From positions 248,001-312,000 of the forward strand of contig CAVOXO010000002.1 of assembly GCA_963700425.1 (NCBI GenBank): 64,000 nt of DNA, read 5' to 3'. A program made the translations under genes and the position numbers. The notes beneath the pieces were generated by a model. That model did not search any database. It saw nothing but the letters and a program-made list of their open reading frames with translations, and had not been told where the DNA came from. The stretch is from CAVOXO01 sp963700425 (lineage in GTDB: Bacteria; Actinomycetota; Acidimicrobiia; Acidimicrobiales; Microtrichaceae). Shown piece by piece: positions 9,200 to 18,412 of this stretch; within the stretch, counting starts at the first letter, position 1, and each line of letters starts with the position of its first letter.

Positions 9200-11006
9200 T
9201 CAGTCCCCGAGATCGAGGCCCTGTGCCTCTGCTTCGGCGGCGAGCTCGAGCCACCGGTCGTCCGCCGCGTCGGCCGTGGACATGGCGTCGGCGAGCCGTG
9301 TCGACAGGTCGCCCAGCCGGGCATGATCGCCGGGGCGCCGGGCGACCTCGGCGATCTCGGACTCGAGCCGGCCGATCTCGCTACGGGCTCGGGCCTGGTC
9401 CCTCTCCACACCCGCCAGATCGGCCCGGATACTCGACCGCGATCTCCCCGAGCCGCCCTGCGCCGGGCGTGTCGGGGTCTCCGCCGACCTCTTCGAACCC
9501 CCAGACCCACTCCTCGTTGCGCCGCGGGTTCCCTTCGAGACCGATCCTCGACGACGGGGGGTGAGGCGGTGGGCCTCCTCGTAGGCGCCGAATCCTCCGG
9601 GTCGTCGGGCGGCGACGCCGTCCTCGACCACGACGACCTCCGACACCGTCCGCTCCAGAAACGCCCGATCGTGGCTGACGACCACCAGTGCGCCCTGCCA
9701 GTCGTCGAGGAACGCCTCCAACGCGCGCAGCGTGTCGAGGTCGAGGTCGTTGGTCGGCTCGTCCAGAAGCAGGACGTTGGGTCGACGCGCCAGGGTGACC
9801 AGCAGCTGGAGCCGTCGACGTTCACCGCCCGACAGGAGTCGTATCGGGGCGCGTTGTGCGTCGGAATCGAACCAGAACGCGTCCATCAGGGCGGCATCGA
9901 CATGGTCGGGCGTCCGATGGGGTCCCGCAACGACGTCGCGCACCCTGGCGTCGCCGTCGAGCGATTCACCGAGCTGGTCGAACAGCTGAAGGCTCACGGT
10001 CGACCCCCGCACGACCCGGCCGGAGCTGGGCGGAAGATCTCCGGCCATGATTCGCATCAGCGTGGTCTTCCCCGCGCCGTTCGGCCCCACCAGGCCCAGC
10101 CGTTCGCGGGGGTCGAGAGACAGATCGACCCCCGCGAACAGCAGCGGTCCGTCGCCGTAGCGATGGCCGACCCCCGTCAGCTCGATCACCTGATCACCCA
10201 GGCGAGGCGTACCGAAATCCAACGTGAGTTCGCCGTCGCGCGCCGCCTTCTGGGCGCGCCCCTCCACGATCGCGGTCGCCGTGACGATGCGGGACTTCGG
10301 TTTGGAGGTGCGCGCCGGCGCACCCCGCCGCAGCCACGCCAGCTCGGTGCGGGCCAGATTCCGTCGCGTGGCCTCTGCCTTCTCGGCGTGGGCCTCGCGT
10401 CGGTCCCGTCCAGCGAGGTAGGCGTCATAGCCGCCCTCGTGCAGGTGCCCTCGACCCCGGTCGAGCTCCAGCACCCGGGTCGTCACCCGGTCGAGTACGT
10501 GGCGGTCATGGGTGATGAGGACGAGGCCGCCGCGGAAGTCGGCGAGGCGGGACTCCAACCAGGCGATGGCATCGAGGTCGAGGTGGTTGGTGGGCTCGTC
10601 GAGGATCGACCAGGTCGGCATCGGCCACCAACGCTCGGGCGAGCGCCACCCGCTTCGCCTGTCCCCCCGAGAGGGTGTCCACGTCGAGGTCGAGGGTCCC
10701 GCCCATACCGACCCGGTCGAGAATCGCCTCCGCCTCCCAGCCGCCACCGATGGCGTCGGCCACGGTCCCGTTCCCCAACTCGGGCACCTGATCGAGGCGG
10801 GCGATGCGCACCCCGCGCCCGAGCCGAACCTCTCCGGATTCGGGCTCTTCCACGCCCGAGAGCACCCTCATCAACGTCGACTTCCCGCACCCGTTGATCC
10901 CCACGATCCCGAGTCGGTCCCCCGTGCGGATCGTCAGGGAGAGATCGGAGAACAGAGCGCGACCCGGGCGCGACGCGGAGACGTTGACGGCGTCGACCAG
11001 GATCAC
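9200..11006 (-). CDS. ABC-F family ATPase (Uup/EttA-like; one frameshift)
   Basis: About 600 residues with two ABC ATPase domains and no membrane segment, as in ABC-F proteins that act on ribosomes or DNA. Domain 1: Walker A GINGCGKSTL, signature LSGGQAKRVALARAL, then ILDEPTNHLDLDAI after a frame change near 10610. Linker with an Arg/Lys-rich segment. Domain 2: Walker A GPNGAGKTTL, signature LLSGGERRRLQLL, and VLLLDEPTNDLDLDTL. The C-terminal 100 residues are charged and coiled-coil-like (ERDQARARSEIGRLESEIAE), as in Uup. Start GTG 11006 is preceded by TAGTCT and seven bases. The following minus-strand gene is a secreted protein, so no operon is obvious. Confidence 0.87.
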
Positions 11007-11013
11007 GCCGCAG

Positions 11014-11019
11014 AGACTA
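11014..11019 (-). promoter_or_regulatory. Leaderless -10 element (TAGTCT)
   Basis: TAGTCT seven bases before the GTG at 11006; same arrangement as the other leaderless promoters in this window. Confidence 0.4.
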
Positions 11020-11040
11020 CGGCCAGCCGGGGATCGACCC

Positions 11041-12223
11041 TCAGATCGGCCGGGGGACCGAGAGGGCGAGACCGTTGTCGCGCATGACCTTGCGGATGTC
11101 GCCGGCGCGAGAACCCGGCCAGGTCCTCGATGAACGCGGCCGGTTCGGCGAGGCCCTCGGCGTGTGGCCAGTCGGACCCCATCAGCACGTGATCGACTCC
11201 GATGTGTGACGCCAGCGCCGCGATGTCGTCCTCGTAGTACGGAGACACCCACACGTGGCGGCGCAGGGTCTCGACCGGATCGTCGCCCCAGGCGCCCGGC
11301 ATCTGGGCGTAGGCCTTCGCCATCTTGGGCACCAGTTCGCCCACCCAGTCCGAGCCCGATTCGATGGTGGCGACCCGGAGGTTGGGGAATCGGTCGAACA
11401 GCCCGTGGGCGATCAGGGCGGCGACCGTGTCGTAGATGGGACGGTGTCCGGTGGTGACCGCCTTGAAGGGCGAGTAGCGGAAGGCCTCCATCTCGGGCGA
11501 CTCGCCCCAGTCGCCGGCATAGCGGTGATAGCCGGATTCGCCGGAGTGGTAGGCGACGAGGATGCCCGCGTCGTTGAGGATCTTCCAGACCGGGTCGTGG
11601 ATCGGATCGGCCGGCGATCTGACTGACGGTCGGTCCGACCACCGGCCCGAGCGCAGGACCACGACCCGCGCCCCGTTCTCGACGGCCCAGCGGGCCTCGT
11701 CGACTGCCGCGTCGGGGTCGAGGAGGGTCAGATACGGAGCGGCGAAGATCCGCCCGTCGACGTCGAGCCCCCAGTCGTCGGCGACCCATCGGTTGAACGC
11801 CCGGAAGACCGCGGCGGCCAGGTCCGGCTCGTGTCGGACGGCCTCTTCCATGCCCACCCCGAGTGTGGGGAACATGAAACACCCGTCCATCCCCTGGGCG
11901 TCCATGACCTCGAGGCGGGCCGACGGCTCGCGATAGGCCGGGCTGATCGGGTCGAGTTCACCGAAGGCACTCGCGAATGTCCTCGGCCGAGCTCCGTACC
12001 CCGGAAGTAGTCGTCGAGACAACCCGGGACGGGCGACGGGGTCGAACAGTGGATTCGGGATGAAGCGGTTGATGCGGCCGTCGACCATCAGACGGGTCTT
12101 GCCGCCGACCTCGACCCACTGCATCCCCCGCTTGGCGAAGTCGGGTTCGATGTGGCGGGTGAAGGCGTCGGGCGCCTCGTAGTAGTGGTTGTCGCAGTCG
12201 AAGAGGCCGAAGTCGAGCGGCAC
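11041..12223 (-). CDS. Amidohydrolase 2 family metal-dependent hydrolase (frameshifted)
   Basis: About 394 residues of the amidohydrolase_2 (TIM-barrel) family: opening LFDCDNHYYEAPDAFTRHI, middle VMDAQGMDGCFMFPTLGVGM, then LVAYHSGESGYHRYAGDWGE, and the metal-site segments VATIESGSDWVGELV and VLMGSDWPHAEGL. Two disturbed places: 11966-12015, where short compensating shifts hide CLDDYFRG and SSAEDIRE, and about 11110, after which GDIRKVMRDNGLAL ends the protein at 11041. Start GTG 12223 has an AGGGGGTG site upstream. Members act on acyl or aromatic intermediates in lipid and xenobiotic catabolism. It is divergent from the SDR and shares the KstR-like operator region with it. Confidence 0.82.
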
Positions 12224-12285
12224 GTCACCCCCTGGGTGAGTCCTGCGCGACGTTCGACGTCGCGACGAGTCGAATCGCGACAGAC

Positions 12286-12299
12286 TGTAACGCGTTCTA
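12286..12299. promoter_or_regulatory. KstR-type operator candidate between amidohydrolase and SDR
   Basis: The 14 bases TGTAACGCGTTCTA fit TNNAACNNGTTNNA, the consensus I know for KstR, the TetR-family repressor of sterol catabolism in mycobacteria. The core AACGCGTT is a perfect palindrome. It sits in the 115-bp gap between two divergent catabolic genes. A single short match can occur by chance in 64 kb, so its location is the main support. Confidence 0.5.
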
Positions 12300-12338
12300 G
12301 TTATGCCGATCCCGGCGCCGCGAGCGAGAGGACGATCC

Positions 12339-13135
12339 GTGACATCCATCACCGATCACTTCCTTGTCACCGATCAGGTCGCCATCGTCACGGGAGCGGG
12401 GAGAGGCATCGGGGCCGCCACGGCGGTGACCCTCGCGAGCGCGGGCGCCGATGTCGTGGTCTCGTCGCGGACCGCCGACGAACTCGACGCGGTCGCCGGA
12501 ACTGGTCCGCGCCGAGGGTCGTCGGTGCGTCACCGTTCCGGCCGACCTCAGCGATCTCGACACGCTCCCGCTGCTCGTGGAGAACGCCGTCGCCGAATTG
12601 GGCGGCGTCGACATCGTCGTCAACAACGTCGGCGGCTCGTTTCCCCGACCGCTGTTCGACACCTCCGCCGGTTCGCTGGAGCGGGCGTTCCACTTCAACG
12701 TGACCACGGCCTTCGAGCTGTCGAAGGCGGCCATCCCCGCAATGTTGGAACGGGGCGGTGGATCGATCGTCAACATCAGCTCTCTGATCGGACGGTTGTC
12801 GGACCGGGGGTTCGTCGCCTACGGCACGGCGAAGGCCGCTCTGACCCACATGACCCGACTTGATGGCGGCGGACTGCGCCCCACGGATTCGGGTCAACGG
12901 CATCGCGGTCGGTTCCACGGCCACGTCCGCCCTCGAGACGGTGCTGACCGACGAGTCACTGCGCACGACCATGGAGCGGAACACGCCGTTGCGGCGACTC
13001 GGGGAACCACGCGACATCGCGCTCGGCGCCCTGTACCTCTGCTCCCCGGCGGGATCGTTCATCACGGGCAAGATCCTCGAGATCGACGGCGGCCTCGAGG
13101 CTCCGAACCTGGCGATGGGCCTGCCGGACCTCTGA
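12339..13135 (+). CDS. Short-chain dehydrogenase/reductase (two frameshifts)
   Basis: Joined length about 265 residues, classical SDR. Cofactor site VAIVTGAGRGIGAATAVTLA; after a break near 12497, the NNVGG segment and the catalytic Ser/Tyr/Lys in VNISSLIGRL and VAYGTAKAALTHMTRL; after a break near 12858, RIRVNGIAVGSTATSALETV and the terminal LCSPAGSFITGKILEIDGG. It would oxidise or reduce a hydroxyl or keto group with NAD(P). GTG 12339 was chosen because GAGAGGA lies just upstream; ATG 12303 is also in frame but sits directly behind the KstR-like palindrome. Its neighbours suggest lipid or sterol catabolism. Confidence 0.83.
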
Positions 13136-13176
13136 GTGCGTGTCGATCGGCGGGGCCGAGCGCCGTCGGAGAACCG

Positions 13177-14292
13177 TCAGGCGTCGAGGGCGGCCAACGG
13201 CTCGACGAGATCGAGGCCGAGTGCGTCGGCGACGGCCGGTTCGGTGACCTGTCCCCGGTGGATGTTCAGGCCGTTGCGGAGGTGGACGTTGCGGTGAAGC
13301 GCCGCGTCCACGCCCGCCGCCAGTTCGAGAACGTAGGGAAGGCTCGCGTTGTTCAGAGCGTGGGCCGACGTCCGTGGAACCGCACCCGGCATGTTGGCCA
13401 CGCAGTAGTGGACGACGCCGTCGACGACGTAGGTGGGGTCGTCATGGGTCGTCGGGCGGGACGTCTCGAAGCACCCGCCCTGATCGATGGCCACGTCGAC
13501 GAGGACCGAGCCGTCACGCATCGAGGCGACCATGTCCGCCGTGACGAGTCGCGGCGCCCGGGCCCCCTTCACGAGAACCGCGCCGACGACGAGATCGGCG
13601 TCGAGGACGAACTCCTCGAGCGAATGCGCGGTCGAGTACACCGTGCGGAGTGACGTTCCGAATCTCGAAGCGAGGCGATCGAGCGCCTCGGCGCTGCGGT
13701 CGAGGACGGTGACGTCGGCGCCGAGGCCGACGGCCATCTCGATGGCGTTCGTTCCGACCACGCCTCCGCCGATCACCACCACCTTTGCCGGGGGCACCCC
13801 CGGCACGCCGCCGAGGAGGAGACCCGCCCCTCCGTGGGTCGACTCCAATGCCGTCGCTCCTGCCTGCACCGACAATCGACCGGCGACGCGCGACATCGGG
13901 GCCAGCAGAGGAAGGCCGCCGTCGCCGTCGGTGACCGTTTCGTACGCGATGGCGGTGGCGCCGCTGGCGATCAGGTCATGGGCCTGCGGAGCGTCGGGCG
14001 CGAGATGGAGGAAGGTGAACAACACCTGGCCCCGTCTCAGCAATGCCCGCTCGGGCGCCTGGGGTTCCTTCACCTTGACCACCAGCTCGGCCTTCTCGAA
14101 CACCGTTGCCTCGTCGGGCGCGATGTCGGCGCCCACGCGGCGATAGGTGGCGTCGTCGGCGCCGATGCCGACGCCGGCGCCGGACTGGATCGTCACCGAA
14201 TGGCCCGCTGCCACCAGCTCCGACACGGACCCGGGAGTCAGACCCACCCGCTTCTCGGCGACCTTCGTCTCGGTCGGGCATCCGATCAACAT
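13177..14292 (-). CDS. ald: Alanine dehydrogenase
   Basis: 371 residues, the normal length. The opening MLIGCPTETKVAEKRVGLTP is diagnostic, followed by ELVVKVKEPQ, the HLAPD motif, and the Rossmann segment KVVVIGGGVVGTNAIEMAVG with the acidic end of the next strand (VTVLDRS). It catalyses NAD-dependent L-alanine to pyruvate plus ammonia, or the reverse, in the cytoplasm. The start ATG has GAGGGGAG seven bases upstream. The divergent neighbour is an Lrp/AsnC regulator, the same arrangement as ald-aldR in mycobacteria, which points to alanine-responsive control from the shared 150-bp intergenic region. No frameshifts. Confidence 0.95.
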   Translation of the reverse strand: MLIGCPTETKVAEKRVGLTPGSVSELVAAGHSVTIQSGAGVGIGADDATYRRVGADIAPDEATVFEKAELVVKVKEPQAPERALLRRGQVLFTFLHLAPDAPQAHDLIASGATAIAYETVTDGDGGLPLLAPMSRVAGRLSVQAGATALESTHGGAGLLLGGVPGVPPAKVVVIGGGVVGTNAIEMAVGLGADVTVLDRSAEALDRLASRFGTSLRTVYSTAHSLEEFVLDADLVVGAVLVKGARAPRLVTADMVASMRDGSVLVDVAIDQGGCFETSRPTTHDDPTYVVDGVVHYCVANMPGAVPRTSAHALNNASLPYVLELAAGVDAALHRNVHLRNGLNIHRGQVTEPAVADALGLDLVEPLAALDA

Positions 14293-14425
14293 GTCGCTCC
14301 CCTCGAGGTGGCGGAGCGAGGGTCGACTCCGCTCCTCGAATGATACGGAATCGGCGATACCCCCGCGGTGTGAATGTTGATCGTTTTCGCTCGAATCCGC
14401 ATGTTCCCAGCGCGCATCGGTACTC

Positions 14426-14433
14426 TTGCGCAA
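14426..14433. promoter_or_regulatory. TTGCGCAA palindrome, possible Lrp/AldR site
   Basis: TTGCGCAA lies 12 bases before the Lrp-type gene, just after a TACTCT box, inside the ald-lrp divergent region. A second GCGC-ended element (GCGCAATACTCGTGCGC) overlaps it. Its position would allow auto- and ald-regulation. The motif is short, so this is a suggestion. Confidence 0.35.
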
Positions 14434-14444
14434 TACTCGTGCGC

Positions 14445-14930
14445 ATGGCCCCTCTCGACGCATTGGACTCCCTCATCCTCGATGAGCTTCAGCTCGATGG
14501 TCGGCTCACCAACATCGAGCTGGGGTCGCGGGTCGGCCTCTCACCCTCGGCCACCCTTCGCAGGGTGCGCCGGCTCGAGGACGAGGGTGTCATCGACCGC
14601 TACGTGATGCTCATCGACCCGGCCGCGATCGGGCTCACGACCTCGGTCTTCGTCGAGATCTCGCTGACCGGCCAGCGCGACGACCAACTCGATTCGTTCG
14701 AGGCGGCCATCGCCGACTGCCCCGGATTGATGTCGTGCCATCTGATGACGGGTGATTTCGACTACCTGGTCCACCTCATGTGTACCGATGCGGCGGAGTA
14801 CGAGCGCATCCACCGCAGCCACCTGGCACGGCTTCCGGGGGTCACCCGCATCAAGACCAGCTTCGCCCTTCGCGCGGTGCTCGATCGGACGGCCCATCCG
14901 TTGGCCGGCCCGGCGACGGCGAGGAGTTGA
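14445..14930 (+). CDS. Lrp/AsnC family regulator, probably of ald (AldR-like)
   Basis: 161 residues. Residues 1-60 form the winged helix-turn-helix (LDSLILDELQLDGRLTNIEL, then VGLSPSATLRRVRRLEDEGV); the rest is the RAM/AsnC ligand-binding domain with the typical VFVEISLTGQ strand and SCHLMTGDFDYLVHLMC. It should bind DNA as a multimer and sense an amino acid. Divergence from ald makes L-alanine the likely effector. ATG 14445 was chosen as giving the family's usual start; GTG 14439 is two codons upstream. An AATACT hexamer seven bases before the ATG may be a leaderless -10. Confidence 0.9.
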   Translation: MAPLDALDSLILDELQLDGRLTNIELGSRVGLSPSATLRRVRRLEDEGVIDRYVMLIDPAAIGLTTSVFVEISLTGQRDDQLDSFEAAIADCPGLMSCHLMTGDFDYLVHLMCTDAAEYERIHRSHLARLPGVTRIKTSFALRAVLDRTAHPLAGPATARS

Positions 14931-14945
14931 GGGGCTGCCTGGGAA

Positions 14946-14963
14946 CTTGACCGTTCGGTCAAG
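14946..14963. promoter_or_regulatory. 18-bp TetR-type palindrome before an acyl-CoA dehydrogenase
   Basis: CTTGACCGTTCGGTCAAG: two perfect 8-base arms around a TT centre. It ends one base before a TAACGT hexamer (14964-14969), a plausible -10, and 15 bases before ATG 14978, so a bound protein would cover the spacer and -35. The shape is typical of TetR-family repressors of fatty-acid genes. Confidence 0.6.
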
Positions 14964-14977
14964 TAACGTCGTCGACC

Positions 14978-16210
14978 ATGTACGAATGGTCTGACGAACA
15001 CCTCATGCTGCAGGAGGCGATGCGCGACTTCATCGCCAAGGAGATCCTCCCCATCAAGGAGGAGCTCGAGTTCGGCGACACTCCGCCCTACGACGTGCTG
15101 CGCAAGCTGTACGCCACGTTCGGCATGGACGACATGGCCCGCGCCACGTTCGAGCAAGCGGATCGCCGCACGAGGAGGCCGTCGCCTCCGGCGAGGCCTC
15201 CGACAGCGAGAAGCCCGTCCCGTCACGGCGAGGCGGCGATGCCGGATACACGCTCATCCCCATCATCGAGCTGTGCCGCCACTGCCCCGGCATGGTCACG
15301 GCCATGGGCGTGTCGGTCGGACTCACCTCTGCGGCGATCATGTCCAAGGGCACCATCGCCCAGAAGAAGCGATGGGTCCCCGACCTGCTGACTCTCGAGA
15401 AGGTCGGCGCCTGGGCCATCACCGAGCCCAACTCGGGCTCCGACGCCTTCGGCTCGATGCTCTCCACCGCCCGCCGCGACGGCGACGAGTTCGTCCTCAA
15501 CGGTTCGAAGACCTTCATCACCAACGGTCCCTTCGCCGACACGATCGTGTTCATCTGCAAGCTCGACGAGGGCAACGATCCCAAGGACCGCAAGATCCTC
15601 TCGTTCGTCCTCGATTCCGGGATGGAGGGACTCGAGCAGTCGAAACCGCTGCGGAAGATGGGCATGCACTCCTCCCCCACCGGCGAACTGTTCCTGAACG
15701 ACGTCCGGGTCGGCATCGATCGCCTGATCGGCGAGACGACCGAGGTGACCAAGGGCGGACGCGACGGAGCCAAGGCCACCTTCCAGCAGGAACGTTCCGG
15801 CGTCGCGGCCATGGCCCTGGGAATGATCAGCCAGTGCCTCGACCTGTCGCGTCGACTACGCCAAGAACCGGGTGCAGTTCGGCCAGCCCATCGGCCAGTT
15901 CCAGCTCATCCAGCAGAAGCTGGCGATGATGGAGGTCGCCCGGATGAACGTGCAGAACCTGGTGTTCCGCACCATCGAGCTGTCACAGGCCGGCAAGACC
16001 ATGACGTTCGCCGAGGCCTCGGCCATGAAGCTCTACTCCGCCCAGACGGCCACCGCGGTGGCCCTCGAGGCGGTGCAGCTGTTCGGCGGCAACGGCTACA
16101 TGAGCGAGTTCCAGGTCGAACAGCTCGCCCGCGACGCCAAGGTGCTCCAGATCTACGCCGGCACCGACGAGATCCAGACCACCGCCATCGCCAAGGCGCT
16201 GCTGGCCTGA
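14978..16210 (+). CDS. Acyl-CoA dehydrogenase (two frameshifts)
   Basis: About 410 residues once frames are joined. Frame one: YEWSDEHLMLQEAMRDFIAK and ILPIKEELEFGD. After about 15168: GYTLIPIIELCRHCPGMVTA, then WAITEPNSGSDAFGSMLSTA, FVLNGSKTFITNGPFADTIV and QQERSGVAAMALGMI. After about 15850: AKNRVQFGQPIGQFQLIQQK and the C-terminal LFGGNGYMSEFQVEQLARDA with QIYAGTDEIQTTAIAKALLA. The two shifts cancel, so total length is unchanged. It is the best match here to ordinary short/medium-chain acyl-CoA dehydrogenases. The strong palindrome upstream suggests repression by a TetR-type fatty-acid regulator. Confidence 0.87.
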
Positions 16211-16323
16211 GCTCGCCCCACCACCGCGGGCCCACGGCGCCACGACGGACGCCGCCAGACCGGTGCGGCGGCAGCCGGAGAAGGCGGGTACCGAACGCTC
16301 CGATCCCGCGCCACACTGGTGCG

Positions 16324-17458
16324 ATGTTCGGAACGGGGAGAGGCCGGGAGTATCGACGTCCGATTCCTCGGCACGCCCGTGCGACTCGAGGTGGAGCTTC
16401 CTCATCGTCGTCGGCGTGCTCGGCATCCAGTTCTCACCAGAACCGATCAGCGAACGTCAACGGGGTCGGCTATCTCACGGCCTGGATCGTCCTCGTGACC
16501 TTCGGGGTGCTCGTCCACGAGGCGGCCACGTCGCCGCACTCGGGTCGTTCCGAACCCGTTCACGGGTCGTCCTGGCATGGGTGGGCGGGGCCACGATTCC
16601 CGACAGCCGCCGCGAGCCTCACGCGGCGTCCCGTCGATCGTCGTCAGCCTGGCCGGTCCGAGCGCCGGCATGACGTTGGCCCTCATCGTCGACGCCGCCA
16701 TCGGCGAACCGTCGAGCCGTCTCGAACTGTGGCTCCGCCACTACTCGTGGTTCGTCAACTTCTGGTGGTCGATCTTCAATCTGATCCCCGTGCTGCCGCT
16801 CGACGGCGGCCATGTCGTTCGCGAGCTGCTCGAGATGGCGTCTCCGAGACGCCACGGGCGCAACATCGCCGCGGCGAGCTCGATCTCGGTCGTGGCCGCG
16901 GGGACCTGGTGGCTGTACCGCCAGGGTGTCGGGTCCCCGATCCTGATCGCCATCGCCGTCGTCCTGATCGGACTGAACATCGGGTTCATGACGATCACAC
17001 CCCGTCAGCGACGGCGGCGCGATCTCGACGAAGCCCATCAGATGATTCTCGACGGACACCTGCGGACCGGATCGGACCTGATCCTCGACGCCCTGGGCAC
17101 CGTCGACGACGAACTGGTCAGCACCGAGGCCTACACGGTCACCGCGTGGGCGCTGTTCGACGACGGACGCCTCGGCGACCTCTCCTGGCTGGACCCCGAG
17201 CGATTCCATCCGTCACACCGGCCGCTCCTGGAGGGAGCCGTTGCGTGGTATCGGGGACAGATCACCCAAGCGTGTCCGCTCGTGGCGACCGGCCTCGGGG
17301 CCGGAACCGTCGAGCCGCCACCCAGCTACTTCCGGCGGACGTTCGGGCGGCTCGGCGAGATCGACGCCCTCTCACTGTCGCTCCAGCAACTGCCGGCCGA
17401 TCAGCGCAGCCTGGCGTTCGCCCGCCTACGAACGGCCCTCAGCGTCGCGACAGGCTGA
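16324..17458 (+). CDS. M50 (site-2 protease) family membrane protein, frameshifted at the N-terminus
   Basis: A small M50 intramembrane metalloprotease. MFGTGRG opens the gene; further frames give SIDVRFLGTPVRLEV and the first membrane helix SFLIVVGVLGIQ. Near 16520 the text reads FGVLVHEA and, one base later in phase, GHVAALGSF, which restores the zinc motif HEAGH. The intact C-terminal frame has SIVVSLAGPSAGMTLALIV, the LDG motif in FNLIPVLPLDGGHVVRELL, a further membrane segment, and a soluble tail of about 150 residues. Three or more indels are needed. The start is supported by CACACT six bases before ATG 16324. The tail has no recognisable PDZ or CBS domain. The last 20 bases overlap egtD tail to tail. 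Confidence 0.7.
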
Positions 17459-18412
17459 GCGCGAAGTCGTCACCCCGATCCGCACACCACCCGATCATCT
17501 CGAGACCGACACCGGCCAGCTCCGTCTCGACCCGCTCGCGTCGGAACTTGGCGCTGATCTCGGTAAGGATGTGTTCACCGTCCGCGAGATCGATCGTCGA
17601 GGTCCAGGTCCGCGACCCGAACCCGCTGGTCACCCTGGGACACGAGCTGCATCTCGATCCACTCGTCGACGTCGTTCCACACCGCACGGTGACCGAAGCG
17701 GTCGAGATCGAAATCCGCGTCCAGGTTCTCGTTCACGACTCGCAACACGTTGAGGTTGAAGGCAGCGGTGACCCCTTCGGAGTCGTCGTAGGCCCGCACG
17801 AGACGCCCGGGGTCCTTCACGAGGTCGGTCCCGAGCAGCAACGTGTCGCCGGGTCGGAGGTTCTCGGCGATGATCGACAAAAGGGCGACCCGCGACTCGG
17901 GCTCGTAGTTGCCGATGGTTCCGCCGAGGAACGCCACCATCCTCCGTCCCTCACGCGGCATGAGGCCGAGATGGTGATCGAAGTCGCCGACGACTCCGTG
18001 GACGGCGATCGCCGGGTACCGCTCGGCGATCATGTCGATCGCCCCGCGGAGAGCGGACTCGCTCACGTCGAAGGGGATGTAGCGATCGAGGACCCCCGCT
18101 CGTTCCATGGCATCGAGCAGCACCCGGGACTTGTCCGACGACCCCGAGCCCAGTTCCACGAGGGTGTCGGCCCCCGACGCCGCCACGATCTCCTCGGCGT
18201 GTACCGACAGCGCCGACCGTTCCGCCTCGGTCGGGTAGTACTCGGCCAACCGGGTGATCCTGTCGAACAGGTCGCTTCCGACCTCGTCGTAGAACCACTT
18301 CGGCGGAAGAGTCTTCTGACGACGCGGTGAGACCGGATCGAACGTCGTGGCGGAGCTGGTCCAGTGTCGACTCGCTGAGATGGACGTCGATGGTGACGTT
18401 CGCCGTGGTCAT
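17439..18412 (-). CDS. egtD: L-histidine N-alpha-methyltransferase EgtD (two frameshifts)
   Basis: Joined length about 324 residues, as for EgtD. N-terminus VTIDVHLSESTLDQLRHDVR; after a break near 18325 PPKWFYDEVGSDLFDRITR, then the body: EYYPTEAERSAL, the SAM site TLVELGSGSSDKSRVLL, VAFLGGTIGNYEPESR and LLLGTDLVKDPGRLV. After a break near 17600 the C-terminus is EHILTEISAKFRRERVE to the stop. EgtD trimethylates histidine to hercynine, the first step of ergothioneine synthesis. Its ATG shares one base with the egtB stop (TGATG), so the two are translationally coupled. Confidence 0.92.

Noticed and set aside
15292..18330. 1012-codon plus-strand open frame
   Set aside because: Only its first part (about 15170-15850) is real, as the middle of the frameshifted acyl-CoA dehydrogenase; the rest is a shadow over the M50 and egtD genes.
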